Both the position numbers and the translations under genes were made by a program. 64,000 nucleotides of DNA from Epiperipatus broadwayi (lineage: Eukaryota > Onychophora > Udeonychophora > Euonychophora > Peripatidae), in assembly GCA_028023455.1 (NCBI GenBank), contig JAQFVV010006428.1, forward strand, positions 789,501-853,500. The letters run 5' to 3'. Below, one piece after another: positions 12,281-24,250 of this stretch. Positions within the stretch are counted from its first letter, which is position 1, and each line of letters begins with the position of its first letter. The notes beneath the pieces are model-generated. The model saw only the letters and a list, made by a program, of their open reading frames with translations. It was not told where the DNA came from and did not search any database.

Positions 12281-12549
12281 TTTCAATTAGATGGATGGCT
12301 GAAGAGTTTAAGCGTGGAGTGGATTGAAGCCTGTCCATTAAAGTACAAAGATTGGCCATCTTAATATATATATATATCTGAGCGCTTATTGCATATATGT
12401 GTGTGATGATAATCTGGACCAACTGATGATTGCTGGTGGTGATTATTTATCTTTTCGACATATATGTGTTCAAGTGTATTAGTGTTATGAGATAGAGTGG
12501 AGAGGGGTGGGTCATGTAAAAGTCTGTGCTCATATACCCTATATATTAG
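12281..12549 (+). repeat. Family A repeat, copy 3 (partial)
   Basis: Begins within TTTCAATTAGATGGATGGCTG and ends ACCCTATATATTAG. It has the same inner phrases as copy 1 (GAAGCCTGTCCATTAAAG, GGACCAACTGATGATTGCTG). A run of TA repeats lies inside at about 12367-12376. Confidence 0.8.
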
Positions 12550-12960
12550 TTGAGTATGTAAAAAAAAATCATATAAAACCTAAAATAGGAATGCTATTAT
12601 AGACTGTGATGATCACATTCAAGTTTAAGTAATGTTTGTGAAAGAATAATGTAAACTTTTTTTATTTTAACACTACATTCTCAAGTCAATGTACTATTGG
12701 ATTTATAACTGGTAAGAGACAAAAGACAATTATAATCTGTCATAATTTCATTTATTTTATTTTTCAATATATTATTCTGTGGAAAAAGGTATTATATTCC
12801 ACACTGAATTATCTTTTTGAGGCAAGAGAATATATCTTTCACATATACATACAAAAAATAAAATGATTTTTAGGCAATTAATTGATGTTTGTTTATTATT
12901 TTAGTGATAATAAAAATAATCACTGAAATTATGAAAAAATTGAACAAATAAAAAGCTTCC

Positions 12961-13250
12961 ATCATCAGATTTTCAATGAAATGGATGGCTGAAGAGCTGT
13001 TGGTTGGAGTAGTTTGAAGTCTGTCCATTAAAGTATGGAGATTGGTTTATCTTAATATAAGCTGAGCACTGATTGTATATGTGTGGAGACAGTAATCTAG
13101 ATCAACTGATGTTTTCTGGTTTAACATGAAATATGTATATTGGTGATTATTTATCTTTTCAACATGTGTGTGATCAGGTGGGTCAGCATTTGAGATGGCA
13201 TGGAAAGTTGAGGGTCGTATGAAAGTCTAACTTTGAATCCCTTATATATA
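12961..13250 (+). repeat. Family A repeat, copy 4 (partial)
   Basis: Same subfamily as the 10.25 kb copy: GTTGGAGTAGTTTGAAG and GTGTGTGATCAGGTGGGTCAG are shared. It starts at ATCATCAGATTTTCAATG and ends CCCTTATATATA. The two copies may have come from one recent source element. Confidence 0.78.
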
Positions 13251-13559
13251 AAAATATAGATAAAATGAAAAAGCTTTTTCCATTGCTATCTAGAAAAAAT
13301 CTTGGATATGAAAGTGCTAATAATTAAAATACAATAATCTTTGTTGAAAAATATTAAGAAAACCAAATATAAAAAATCAATTTGATGACTAAAAGTTAAG
13401 TTCAGTAGATATACAAAAGATAGAAATGATCCAACAAATGCTGATTATCAAATTAGGAATTAATAAGTTATGCAATTAAGCATCTAAACATTCAGCATAG
13501 TCTAATTGACTATATATAAACAATGCATTGTTATCTTCCGGGCATAATTATTTTTCATT

Positions 13560-14046
13560 ACTTGTGAATTAGCACTTTAGGTTTAGCAAACGTTATATTT
13601 CAAAAATGAGTTTTTTAATTCAAATTAATTTGAAATAATTGAGAGAATGCAAATTTCTCAAGCGCTTATGACTACAACCAGCCAATCAAATCTTAAGCAT
13701 TGGGACAGAGAATTTAATAAGAAAAGAGCGGTTCCACTCTCTTCTTTACTTGTCTTTATATATATATATCCAAGCCAGTCCAAAGTGCTTATATTTGAAA
13801 GCGTGAATCTTAAATAGAATGCATGTTGAAAATTGCTTCTGCTTACTAAATTTTAATCCAAAAAATATTTTATTTATTTCTTATTCATAATATTTTTTTA
13901 AAAATTATCTCGAATTCAAGTTATTTATATAAAGTTCGTATTCATAATAATTTTTTAAAATTTAGTTGAATTCAAAAACTCATTTTTTAAATATAAAGTT
14001 TGCTAATCTTTAAAAATTAACCTAAAGTGTTAGAATAATTCACCAA
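13560..14046. mobile_element. Inverted-repeat element related to the 8.7 kb family
   Basis: The left end GTGAATTAGCACTTTAGG and right end CCTAAAGTGTTAGAATAATTCAC are inverted copies. The next bases (TTTAGCAAACGTTATATTT and AAATATAAAGTTTGCTAA) continue the pairing. The interior keeps the CCAAT, ATTGG, TATA order described for the triplicated element, but its termini differ. No coding sequence. Confidence 0.7.
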
Positions 14047-14343
14047 GTTAGAATTATTATGTAAAGACAATTACCAAATCCCGAAGTATCATAATATGTT
14101 ATTATATTATATAAATACTTACTTAAATGATTGTAAATAAATGTAATCAAGATTAGGAATGTTGTGTGAATTTTTTTATTAATTACAATAAAATTGTAAT
14201 TTACAAGAGTACATGCAATATATTATTCATCTTTCAAAATTTTAAAATTGAATAATTATGATATTACTGAATAGCAAAATCTAAAGAATTATATATATAT
14301 GTTTAGTGCAAAGTAATGTTCTGAGAAACCATGCTGATTATAA

Positions 14344-14617
14344 ATAAATTTAATTGTGACTGACATATATGTTCATTTAAAAGCATATCGGCATTCTTTG
14401 ATTAAATAAGATAGTTATCATCCTGCTCTAGAATTTTTATTCTACATCTTAGCCAAAATATAGAAGTTATAACAGAAAAAATAAATTTAATCTTAACTGA
14501 CATATACGTTATTTAAAAGCATATCGGCATTTTTTTGATTAAAAAAGATAGCTATTATCCTGCTCTAGAATTTTTATTCTACAATATAACAATGTCAGCC
14601 AAAATATAAAAGTTAAC
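14344..14617 (+). repeat. Tandem duplication, about 137-bp period
   Basis: Two adjacent copies begin ATAAATTTAAT at 14344 and 14481. Both contain AAAAGCATATCGGCATT and CCTGCTCTAGAATTTTTATT. Several substitutions and small indels separate them, so the duplication is not recent. Confidence 0.85.
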
Positions 14618-14870
14618 TAATGATATCACGTAATAGCAATTGAAAAAATATGTATGGTGTAACCAATGTAAGTAAGCAGTAGATTAATTTTAAAAAAAAG
14701 GAAAATATTGTAAAGTCTTTTTTTTAAAAAAAAATATTATTATTGGTATTCAAATAATATTTTTATTAAAAAATACTATTTACAATTATCTTAACAGTTA
14801 ATCAAATAGTGGTCATTAGAATATATAAAACACATTGTAAAATTTGAAAATCTGTTCAAAATTTAAGAAA

Positions 14871-14980
14871 AGCGTTGTTAGCCGAGAGATCACCGCAGCT
14901 GCCTTGCAAGCAAGTAGTTGGTTTCAGATGGTTGTGGGTTTGCCTCCCGGACGATGCTATGACATATGAAAAAAATTGAA
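14871..14980 (+). mobile_element. tRNA-derived SINE, copy 1
   Basis: Starts GTTAGCCGAGAGATCACCG (D-arm/A-box-like) and continues GCAGCTGCCTTGCAAGC, which can form an anticodon stem-loop. A T-arm-like stretch (GGGTTTGCCTCCCGG) is followed by GATGCTATGACATATG and an A-rich tail. The same order is seen in three other copies. It is a degenerate retroposed tRNA relative, not a functional tRNA gene, because the T-loop lacks the usual TTCGA. Confidence 0.7.
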
Positions 14981-15712
14981 TATATAAGTTGTATTCATTT
15001 GAAAGCAGAATTAGTTTTCTTTATATGATAAAAACACAATGAAATAAAAAACTAGAACAATTCTATCAGAAAAAATTTGAGCACAGTTGATTATGTATTT
15101 GCAGATGTTAAAAATTATGCAAAGGATTTACATTTTGATTATGTCTATGATGATAGAACTTACATAATTATTATCTATGTAACAAAAATTTCTACAGATG
15201 ATGGCACTAAAATAGTTAAAAATAAATTATATTGTGAGTGATAACATTTATTAAAGACGTGGAGATTCTTGTTCCTGTTGTAAAATATTTTATTCCTATC
15301 AATAAATCAAAATCTTATATCATTGAAAATTCTAGATGAATTGTGTGTTTTTGAACAAAGTATTTGCAAGAAAAACTTATTCAAAGTTAAATTTATGCCA
15401 AAAATACCAATTAGATATACTAGAAAGTGTGTAGAAAATAATTTCATATATATATATTGGATATCACTGCTAAATCTATTGATAAAGGTTTGTTTGCATT
15501 TGAATATAACTTTCAATAGAATTAACCGTTGTATTTTAATATTTAAGTTGCATTATATCAATTTATCTTGTCAGATGCTGAAATAATTATAATCTTTAGT
15601 TTAAAAAAAGTTTATTTTGTTTATCATAATATATTACATTATTAATGGACTTTTTCAGGGATATATTTTAGGTTATTTTACTAATATGCTGTTATGATAA
15701 ACATCAATACAT

Positions 15713-16008
15713 TCTTGAAAGTCATTTTGTGATTGGTTTATGAGATGAAATTATTTAAAGCAATTATTGATTTTGAAGATCATAAAATCTTTAAAATCAT
15801 ATGAATATGTTTTATATGTGGTGTAAAATTATAATATACAAATCTATGCAAATAAATACTCTCTTGAAAGGCATATTTTCCACTTGGCTCATGAAATGAA
15901 ATAGTATAAAGCAATTGTGGATTTTAAAAATCATAAAATCTTCGAAACAACATCATTAGATTTCGTATGCGGTATAAAATTATAATATAAAAAATCTAGG
16001 TGAAATAC
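15713..16008 (+). repeat. Tandem duplication, about 149-bp period
   Basis: Copies start TCTTGAAAG at 15713 and 15862 and share ATGAAAT, AAAGCAATT, GATCATAAAATCTT or its variant, and TAAAATTATAATATA. They are moderately diverged. The second copy ends directly against the poly(T) of the minus-strand SINE at 16.01 kb. Confidence 0.75.
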
Positions 16009-16092
16009 TTTTTTTTTCCATATGTCATAGCATCGGCCGGGAGGCGAATCTGCAACAACCGTCTGCAACCAACTGCTTGCTTGCAGTATCAT
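16009..16092 (-). mobile_element. tRNA-derived SINE, copy 2
   Basis: On the minus strand it reads CTTGCAAGCAAGCAGTTGG, then GATTCGCCTCCCGGCCGATGC, TATGACATATGG and a poly(A) tail, the same order as the copy at 14.87 kb. Its 5' A-box part is missing. It is oriented opposite to that copy, about 1.1 kb away. Confidence 0.7.
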
Positions 16093-16602
16093 TTCCAAAA
16101 ACAACGACGTCAACTTACAAATAATTCTAAAATTCAAAAAATATATGTAAAAAAAAACCAATATTCATAAAAATTTGGAAGTATATTTAAAATATTTTTC
16201 TAATTGTTATAAAATTATGGGTCTAATTTTTAGGCTTTACGATTTGTTTGGAATTTTAATTAATCTTTATTATACGGTATAATTGTTGTACTAATATTAA
16301 ATTATTTATTTGCTGCAGCCAACTGTAACTTTATTAGCAATGGGACTTAATTTCAAAGATTGTATAAATATTTGTATATAGAATATATTTTCATGCAGAT
16401 TAAACTTAAAAGTATTATAAAATTCTTTGTATAAAAGAATAATTATATCTCGCTATATGATTTATAAAACTGAGATAATATAATGCGAGATGGGTGTAAA
16501 AGTTTATTTTCAATCATGCAAGAAGTAGGAATTTATTCATTTATATCCTATACTGTAAGAGTGAAATTACTAAACATTGACTACGAACTATATAATATAG
16601 CT

Positions 16603-16963
16603 CAGGGGTCCTCAACATTTTTGCACTTAAGAGCACATTCTATAATACCGGTCAGGTGGCGGGCACCTTTTATTTTTTCAGTGTAAATTTATAGTTGGAC
16701 ATTGTTAATAATACACATAATGTACAAAAAAATATTTATTTCAAAAATAAAATTTTATCATATAATTAACATTTATATTTTTACACTGTAAATGTATAGT
16801 ATGCCCTATAATTTGATTACAATACAATAATTTATAAGAAATTTTAAAAATTAAATTTATTTGTATCAGATAAATAATTTTTTATCGTGTTCGGAGAGCA
16901 GCGGGCACACTAAAATGATCTGTGGGCGCCATGGTGCCCGTGGGCATAGGGTTGGGGCCCCTG
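16603..16963. mobile_element. hAT-type MITE with perfect 8-bp target duplication
   Basis: A 361-bp non-coding element. Left terminus CAGGGGTCCTCAAC and right terminus GTTGGGGCCCCTG are imperfect inverted repeats of the CAGGGGT..CAAC type common in hAT transposons. It is flanked by exact copies of ATATAGCT at 16595-16602 and 16964-16971, the 8-bp duplication expected of hAT. Subterminal GC-rich stretches (GGTGGCGGGCACC near 16655, GGGCGCCATGGTGCCCG near 16924) stand out from the AT-rich centre. The broken hAT transposase at 62.4-64 kb ends in a similar terminus. Short open frames inside are not genes. Confidence 0.93.
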
Positions 16964-17194
16964 ATATAGCTCATTATTTGGAAATATATATATATTCTCT
17001 AATTAAACAATATATTAATCAACGTAGGAGTTATTATTCAAATAGATAAAATTATTGAGGATATTTTATGTGTATATTCATTACTTGTATATATTAATTA
17101 GTTGCAAGTAGAATATAGTAATAACAATTATTATTATTACTATTATTGTTGTAGTTGTTCTTATTTTTTTATTTATTTTTGTGTGACAATATAG

Positions 17195-17368
17195 ATGCAA
17201 CTCAATTTCTTTTCAATGGAACACAAAGTTTTGATTTACCTCATAAAAAAGATTTAAATGGAATATCACTAGCACTTAGCCGTTTAGAATATACGTATAA
17301 AATGCCTGTAACAACAATAGCAAATGGAAACTTCGTTCCGAATGGTGCACCAATAAAAGAACTTTCAG
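17195..17368 (+). CDS. P4HA: Prolyl 4-hydroxylase alpha exon (end of N-terminal domain)
   Basis: A 174-nt exon: two bases, 57 codons, one base. The acceptor is a T-rich tract ending ATATAG at 17191-17194; the donor is TTTCAG|GTATAA at 17368/17369. The peptide contains DLNGISLALSRLEYTYKMPV and then IANGNF, aligning with the human P4HA1 stretch DQVGAAKALLRLQDTYNLDT and ISKGNL, the strongest single match in the window. The split codon with the 8.2 kb exon gives K-D-A-T, and the phase-1 end gives S-A-E-D-C with the 39.4 kb exon. The upstream intron is about 9 kb and the downstream one about 22 kb. It is more diverged than typical vertebrate copies, which would suit a member of an expanded invertebrate family. 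Confidence 0.87.
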
Positions 17369-17510
17369 GTATAATAAATATGTAATATAAATGTAATTTT
17401 ATTTTCAACTTACCTGTTTACAAGTAATCAATTTTGCATATATATGCTTTACGAAATACATAATTATTCTATAAACAATGTTATTGGTTTTTCATTCCGT
17501 TTTTTAAAAA

Positions 17511-18140
17511 AAAAAACAGGCAAAACTCACTATATATATTGCCTCACACAGCAAAACTAAAGTAATTAATGGATGCCAGAAGGCTTGTGCATAAAATCCC
17601 CATCTAGTGCCTACTCATCCAATATCCCCAGAATAGTTTCTGACTTATGACCTTTGTCAGTGAGGAGCCTTGGATCTGAGAGCACTGCACCTAGATCTTA
17701 GGATCTAATGCAACCCTCCAGCAACCACCTTTTATCTCCATTTAACTACAAAACTATGAGTCTTAAACTGAAAAAATCTTAATGTTTCAATCCAAGCCCA
17801 TTAGCTTGTATAGTCATATGGGTCTGAACTCAGTTCAGTACCCATACATTTTGGTGTCTTTGGTTCTTTAATAACCATAGCCACCACTATACTATTAGGC
17901 AGGATTGGTCTTAAGCCAATAAACATCACATGACCACCACCTTGTGCTTGTGTATAACTGTTGTTAAAACAGGCAATGCTCTCAGATCCAAGGCTCCTCA
18001 CTGACGAAAGCCATAAGCCAGAAACTAATCTGGGGATATTGGATGAGTAGGCACTGGATAGGGATTTTATGTACAAGCCTTCTGGCATCCATTTATTACT
18101 CTAGCTTATTGTGTGTGGCAATACATATAGCGAGTTTTGC
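17511..18140. mobile_element. Foldback element, family C
   Basis: The left end (CAGGCAAAACTC, then GGATGCCAGAAGGCTTGTGC) recurs inverted on the right (GCCTTCTGGCATCC, then GAGTTTTGCCTG, about 18077-18146). The arms carry GGATCTGAGAGCA/TGCTCTCAGATCC and a stretch around TCAGTGAGGAGCCTTGG. One arm has extra sequence relative to the other. The minus-strand 95-codon frame at 17801-18088 lies within the arm and has no recognisable domain. Confidence 0.75.
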
Positions 18141-18880
18141 CTGTTTTAACAACAGTTATACACAAGCATAAGAGGTGGTGGTCATGTGATGTTTATTGGC
18201 TTATTTTTTTATGATTTTATTTTTTGCTATGATAGCTTTGGCAATTTTATATTGCTAAAGCTAGTAATATATGGTGTAACTGAGCTTAGTTCAGTCCTGT
18301 GTGGCTATTTAAAATAGAAAGCTGGATTGGAAGACATATGGATGTCTGAAAATATCAGATTTTTTACTTAATAGTTATACATTAGATAAAGTGCTGGGCT
18401 TGTCCTGGTATTTTTAATCTAATGGTTGAATATCCTAGCACTTCACTGAGGACTCCAGTAGCCGAAACCCATTTGATGTTGGAGGTATTCTTTAAATATT
18501 GTTAAGAGTTTGTTTTAAACCTTAAAACATCACAAAGACACCAAAATGTATGGGTGCTGAACTGAGTTTAGACCCATATGACTATATAAGCTTTGAGCTT
18601 AGATTGAAAATATCTGTGTGTTTTCAATTTTATTCTCATACTTTTGTAGTCATGTAGAGATAAAAGGTGGGTTCTGGAGGGTTGCATTAGATCCTAAGAT
18701 CTAAGTGCAATGCTCTCAGATCCAAGGCTCCTCACTGATGAAGGCCATAAGCCAGAAAATAGTTTTGGGATATTGGATTAGTAGGCACTAGATAGGAATT
18801 TTATGCACAAGCCTTCTGGCATTCATTCATTACTTGGTCTTGCTTAGAGTGGCATTACTGTATAGAGAGTTTTGCCTATT
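18140..18880. repeat. Further family C and D fragments
   Basis: 18640-18880 repeats the family C arm (GGATCTAAGTGCAATGCTCTC variant, GCCTTCTGGCATT, GAGTTTTGCC). Between, 18270-18500 carries the family D signature (GTTCAGTCC, GTCTGAAAATATCAGA, AAGTGCTGGGCTT). This looks like a family C element that was extended or invaded by family D. Borders are uncertain. Confidence 0.55.
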
Positions 18881-19051
18881 TCAAAAAAGTTTTTTTTTGG
18901 GAGTTTTATATATATTTGCCACCATGTTTCAAACATCATATAACGCAACAAACATTCAAAAATGTTTAACCTAAATTTATATGTATATTATTAAATTACA
19001 ATTTCTCAATATATAGTATATTTAAAACAAAGTTGTAATAATTATATTTAT

Positions 19052-19292
19052 AAAGCGCATACTCGTTACTTACAGTAATATTTATTAAGGCTATAACCTT
19101 AAGACTATGTGCCTGAAAAAATGACAGTTGGGATGTTTGCAAATCTTTAACACAAGATTTATTTCTTGTCTTTTAAATAAATCTTGTGTTAAAGATTTGC
19201 AGAGGTCCCTACTGTCATTTTTTCAGGTGGGCGTAGTCTTAAGGTTATAGCCTTAATAAATATTACTTTAAGTAACGAGTATGCGCTTTTTA
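19052..19292. mobile_element. Palindromic element of the TAATATTTA family
   Basis: The left arm reads GCGCATACTCGTTACTTACAG, then TAATATTTATTAAGGCTATA; the right arm returns TATAGCCTTAATAAATATTA, then TTAAGTAACGAGTATGCGC. Pairing extends into the centre (CTTTAACACAAGATTTATTT and its complement). It is related to the triplicated 8.7 kb element by the ACTAAGGC/TTAAGGCT region. Confidence 0.85.
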
Positions 19293-19349
19293 AATATAAT
19301 TATTACAACTTTATATTATCTTAATAGATTTCAAAGCATAAAATCTCAA

Positions 19350-19620
19350 CACTAACTCATTGTAAATCGAAAGATTTCACGAATGTTTATGTGGTATAGA
19401 ATTTGTGGACTTAATCAGTGAGGTATTTAATAGCCTTATGTATGCTCTCAAGTCAAAATGCTTTAGATTCTCCTATTTATTTAAAAAGCAAGTTAAGATA
19501 AGAGTGGCCACTCTTGTCTTTTAAATAAATCTTGTGTTAAAGATTTGCAGAGGTCTCTACTATTGTTTTTTCAGGTGCATAGTCTTAATATTATAGCCTT
19601 AATAAATATTATATTTAAAA
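19350..19620 (-). repeat. Partial copy of the same family
   Basis: The stretch AAATCGAAAGATTTCACGAA followed by GTGGACTTAATCAGTGAGG is the reverse complement of the interior of the 8.7 kb units. It ends with the arm sequence CTTGTGTTAAAGATTTGCAG and the AATAAATATTA terminus at about 19610. It probably belongs to a nested insertion next to the 19.05 kb palindrome. Confidence 0.65.
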
Positions 19621-19889
19621 CAGTAAATATTAGTGAAAATCAATGTCATTTACATTTTAAGGTGATGTGCGTGATGATTATTTATACATTAATAGCCAAA
19701 CAGTTGAATAAAAATGATTGGCAATCAATACATAATCAACTCAATGTATATTGAACATTTTTCCTTTAGTGAGTTCAACAAATTATGAAATATATTGAAT
19801 TTTTTTTTTAAAAAAGTTTAATTGGCAAATACAATATATATATACACAAATATTAAACATTAAATCACCCCACATGGTTAAGAAATACA

Positions 19890-20180
19890 GTACCACCCTC
19901 TGTGAACTAATATATAAATAGATTAGAGTTCGTATTTCAAAATATCCAGTTCAAGGCTGAATTTGATGACATTTACATGTCTGAAAAATTCAGGTTTTCA
20001 AATTGATAGTAATAAATTAGATAAGTGCTGACTTTTGAGTTAATATATTGGATCTAGTGTATGCAGTCCTAACTCCTCATTGAGATGAGCTATAAGCTTG
20101 AAACCAATTGGTCTGGGGATGAGTACTTTTCAACAGAGATTTTGAATTCTTTCCCTATTTGCACTTATAAATTCAAGCTT
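19890..20180 (+). repeat. Family D repeat fragment
   Basis: Shares CATGTCTGAAAAATTCAGG, AGTGCTGA, GGATCTAGTGT and CCAATTGGTCTGGGGATG with the cluster at 41.7-42.9 kb. No coding sequence. Confidence 0.65.
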
Positions 20181-20194
20181 GATTAGAGCTTTTG

Positions 20195-22330
20195 GTAAGC
20201 TCCCTCTAATGAACATATATGTAATTAAGTATTTCCATGGATTGCTATTATAATAAAGAATAGAAATGAAGAATAATATCCATGTAAATAGAAACAATCT
20301 TTAACCTTTGATATACCAAGAAATTATCATTTATTACTAATTGACAATCCACAAGGCCAAAACAGTTTTTTCATTAAACCCATAATAGCTCTTTTGTTTG
20401 AGTTTTTTTGTGAAATAAAAGAATCCTCTTTTACTTCAAACTGAAGTTGTTATATGAATTTAAATGGAGAAAGCTATTTTTAGAGATATGAGAATAGGAT
20501 TGAATAGCAAAATTTCTGCCATTCTGCAAAAAATATTTTTAACTTCTCCAGAGAGTTGTGTATGTTGAATTGAATATTTTCATTGATTGTTATTATAATA
20601 AAGACTGGAAATGAAGAGATAATGTCAGTATAAATAGAAATAATCTTTAACCTTTGATGTTACCAATAAATTATTAATTGCTATAAATTGTCAATCTATG
20701 AGGCTATACCAGTTTTTTCATTAGATGTTTGATTTAAAAGAGTTTCCATTTTACTTTAACTAGAGCTATTATAGCTTTAATGAAAAGTAGTTTGGCCTCA
20801 GAGGTTGTCAATTAATAATAAATAATAATTTTTAGCAACATCAAATGTTAAAGAATATTTCTATTTACATGGATATTATCTTTCCATTTCTATTCTTTAT
20901 TACAACAATCCATAGAATTACTTAATTCAACATATACAACTCCCTGCAGAAATTTAAAATATTATTTGCAGAATGTCAAAAAAGTTGCTATTATTTCACA
21001 TTTCCATACTTATAAAATAATTTTCTAGGTATAAATCCATATAATAACCTTAATTTGAATTTTAAAAAAACTACTTTTACTTCAATAAAAATTTAAACAA
21101 ACATGGTATTATAGGTTTAATGAAAAAACTGACTTTGGACTCTGGGATTGTCAATTACTACTACATGTATATGTCTTAGTAATATCAAACATTAAAGGCT
21201 ATTTCTATTGATGTGGATACTGTCTTCTCATTTCTATTCTTTATTATAATAACATATCATGGAATTACTTAATTTAACATATACAACTCTCTGGGAGAAG
21301 TTTAACCAACTTTTTGTTAGTTACGGCTAAAAACGTGACAGTTTGACATCGGCTTCCCGTCGTTCAAATCTCGTCATTTTTAATGCTACAGTAAAGATTT
21401 TACCATCATTTGAAAGGTTATAAAAAGTTCCATAAGATGCTGCCCTCTCTTGAATTATTTTACAAGTAAAAAATCAATAAAACTGATGGTGAAGGTCTAA
21501 CAAAGGAAAAAGGCTGTCTTTCCTTGAATCTGATTGGCTGTTAAATTTCGACAACAAAGAAAATGGTTGTCAATAACTAAATTTCTTTTCTTTCATTTCG
21601 AAAATAATAAACAAATGTTTTAAACCATTTTAAAAGTATTTTTGACAAGTTATAAATTATTTTGATAAAATATGCTAAAAATAAAATTATTTTAGAAAAA
21701 TAGTTAAGACTTTAGCAAAAATTATTTACTTTCCCGCAATGTAAAATTGGAAAAGAAATCACTGATGTCAGCAAAACTTTTTGGTTGGTGAGTAACATTA
21801 ATTTTAGATTTGCCACTGTTGAATATTTTTATAATTATAAATAAAAAATTATTTTTGGAAAAACTTTCATTCACTTTCATAACCTGACAAATTATTAATA
21901 TACTTTTTACAAATTAAACTAAGGTGAATATAATATTAAAAGATGAATATATTTTGATGCTTGAGTTTGTGAATTGACTAATTAAAAGTTTAGACTTTTA
22001 CCTCACTTGGCCAATAAAATAATCAGCAAAAAAAGGTTAAAATATTATTTGCAGAAAGTCAAAAGTAATGCTATCTTTCACATTTTCATGCCTATTTAAA
22101 TGGCTTTTTGGTTTAAATCCATTTAAGAAATTTAATTTGAAGTAAAAGAGGTCCACTTTTACTTCAATAAAAATTCAAACAAATGAGGGTTTATAGGTTT
22201 TATAGGTTTACTGAAAAAACTGTGTTTGACCTCAGCGATTGTCAATTAGTAGTAATTGATAGTTTTTTGATAATATATAAGAGGTAAAATTATTTCTATT
22301 TTCTTTATTATTATATAATGATAAATAATG
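20195..22330. repeat. Family E: several inverted and direct copies, interrupted once
   Basis: A unit of about 330 bp (TATTATAATAAAGAATAGAAATGAAG, split here at 20 bases or fewer as TATTATAATAAAG and AATAGAAATGAAG, then TCTTTAACCTTTGAT and TTGACAATC) occurs forward at about 20.2 and 20.56 kb and inverted at about 20.8, 21.15 and 22.05 kb. The last inverted copy is split: sequence up to AGAAGTTTAA at about 21304 resumes at GTTAAAATATTATTTGCAG near 22036, as shown by the unbroken form at about 20945. The roughly 730 bp between is therefore an insertion. Confidence 0.6.
21304..22036. mobile_element. Insertion of unknown class inside family E
   Basis: Defined by comparison with the uninterrupted family E copy at about 20945. 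The edges carry a TTTAA/TTAAA match that may be a short target duplication. The left part holds GTTCAAATC, which fits a Pol III B box, but no good A box or paired T-stem was found. A CCAAT motif (reverse, TGATTGGCTG) is at about 21531. No reading frame of note. Confidence 0.45.
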
Positions 22331-22529
22331 CCTATATATATATATAATAAAGAATGGAAATAAGGATAGGTGTTGTTCATCATTATATATATATATATAT
22401 AGTACCATTCATGGTCTACTTTCACATTCATAGCAGGATATATGCCTTTTACCATGCAAAATAATAAAACTATGAAAAGAAAATATATTCTGATCATTTG
22501 TGAGTCTGAATATTTCAAGAACATAATTA

Positions 22530-23960
22530 TATTTCTTAATTAACTAGTCTAATAATATTTATGATTTTGAATTGCTGACAAAGTTAGTTTTAATTTATAA
22601 AAGAGGTTGTCATAGTCTGTAGACGCATAACTCCCTCATATCCCATAATTTCGAAGCAAATTATTGAAAAGATCGGGATTACATTTAAGGTTACTTAAAC
22701 ATTTATGTGAATTTTTCCTGGAACTTAACTTTTAAACAAGCATATTCACAGAGGAAACATTCATTTCTCATGTAATTAGTTAACAATAATTCTAAAAAAC
22801 TTAAAATTAATTATAAAGAAAAAAAAACTTAAAATTAATAATGCACAATGGAAATTATTATTAAAAATAAATATTTTTATTATAACAAATTATCATATTC
22901 AAATGATAATTATTAATAAAATTGTAAAGCACCTACATGCTATTCCTGATAATAATATTGATCAAATAATTAAAACAGTTCACATTACACTTAGATTCTT
23001 TCTAGAAAGTTTCTTGAATAATAAAAATAGTGAATGTCTATATTGGTATTAGAATCTCCATATTTAAGATTAATGTCTCTATCGGTATTATAAGCTTATA
23101 GTTAACATTAGTTTGCAAAGTTTTTTAAGTGACAAGTTAGGGTATGAATAATCTTACCAGTAAATACAGATTAGAGTATCATACATGTATTTGAAATCAA
23201 TGAGCTCATTGCCATTGGTTTTAAACTGTTCTTTGTCTATCCTAAGGCTAGAATTGAAAGCTTCTTGGAGTGGCCTCTATCAAGAAATGTGCCCAAAAAA
23301 TTGCTCCAGTTTCTCCCCACATGATGATTTACTTCAGCATATAAATAGTAGTAGTCCTGCATATGAGTAGTCTGGGATAGGACATTTTCTCTATCCTGGA
23401 AGTAATGGAAATGGCTAGCTACAGAAAGCACAAGACCTTCATTGCTGTTATTTTTTTGTTTTTATACTTGTGATCAGTTTTAGACCTCTGTGCATACATT
23501 ATCTTTTGTTTTTTTATCAGAATACCTTATAGTATTACTGCACGTTTATTTTGTATTTTTAACTCTAAAGTTTCTTTTTTATAAATTATTTCAGCCATCT
23601 TTAATTATAGTTTAAAAGGTTTTTTTCTGAACATAATCTTTTACCTTTGGAATTTTTTTTCCTTTTTGTTTATCTGGATTAGTAATCTGCATATCTTTTC
23701 TATTCCCTTCAATTTTAAGTTTAATTTTTTTTAATTAAATAAATAATTCGAAACAAAAATAACTTCCACTGTTGCTATCTAAAAAAATAAATTATACTAA
23801 CTAAAATAAAACTAAATTGCATCTTTTAAATGATCTTTAAATTTTACTTTTTTTAAAGCTTTTTTGTTAAATATTACCAAATGCCAATATATTTGTATCA
23901 TACAAAGAAAAAAAGGTTCAATATATATATAATTGTTTTTTGTTTTAGATGTCAGTGGAT
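22530..23960. other. AT-rich intron sequence with one more balanced patch
   Basis: No exon or known repeat was recognised. 23185-23440 is less AT-rich than its surroundings and keeps open frames on both strands (61 and 64 codons) with no recognised domain. It may be a fragment of an old retroelement or pseudogene. Confidence 0.4.
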
Positions 23961-24250
23961 GAAATTTTTATTTTATCACTTATATAAAAATACATATTTC
24001 AAGATTGTAATGTTCTTAATAAATTTAACACAGGAAGTGATCATCGATTAATAAGATGTAAGATACGTGTTAATGCAAAGCTAGAGAGACAAAAATTATT
24101 ACGAAAAACAATTTTACAGTTGACATTCCTAATCTTCAGAAACATTCTAATGAATTTAAATGAGAACTTACAAATCGGTTTCAAGCATTAGTAGATTTTG
24201 AGCATGCTTCAGATTTAAATGAAATTAATATAAAAATAACTGATACACTT

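Noticed and set aside
15050-15590. Plus-strand open stretches between the two opposite SINEs
   Set aside because: Frames of 50-87 codons with no domain, no splice logic and AT-biased composition.
21330-21385. tRNA-like sequence with GTTCAAATC B box
   Set aside because: No paired T stem and no convincing A box at the right distance.
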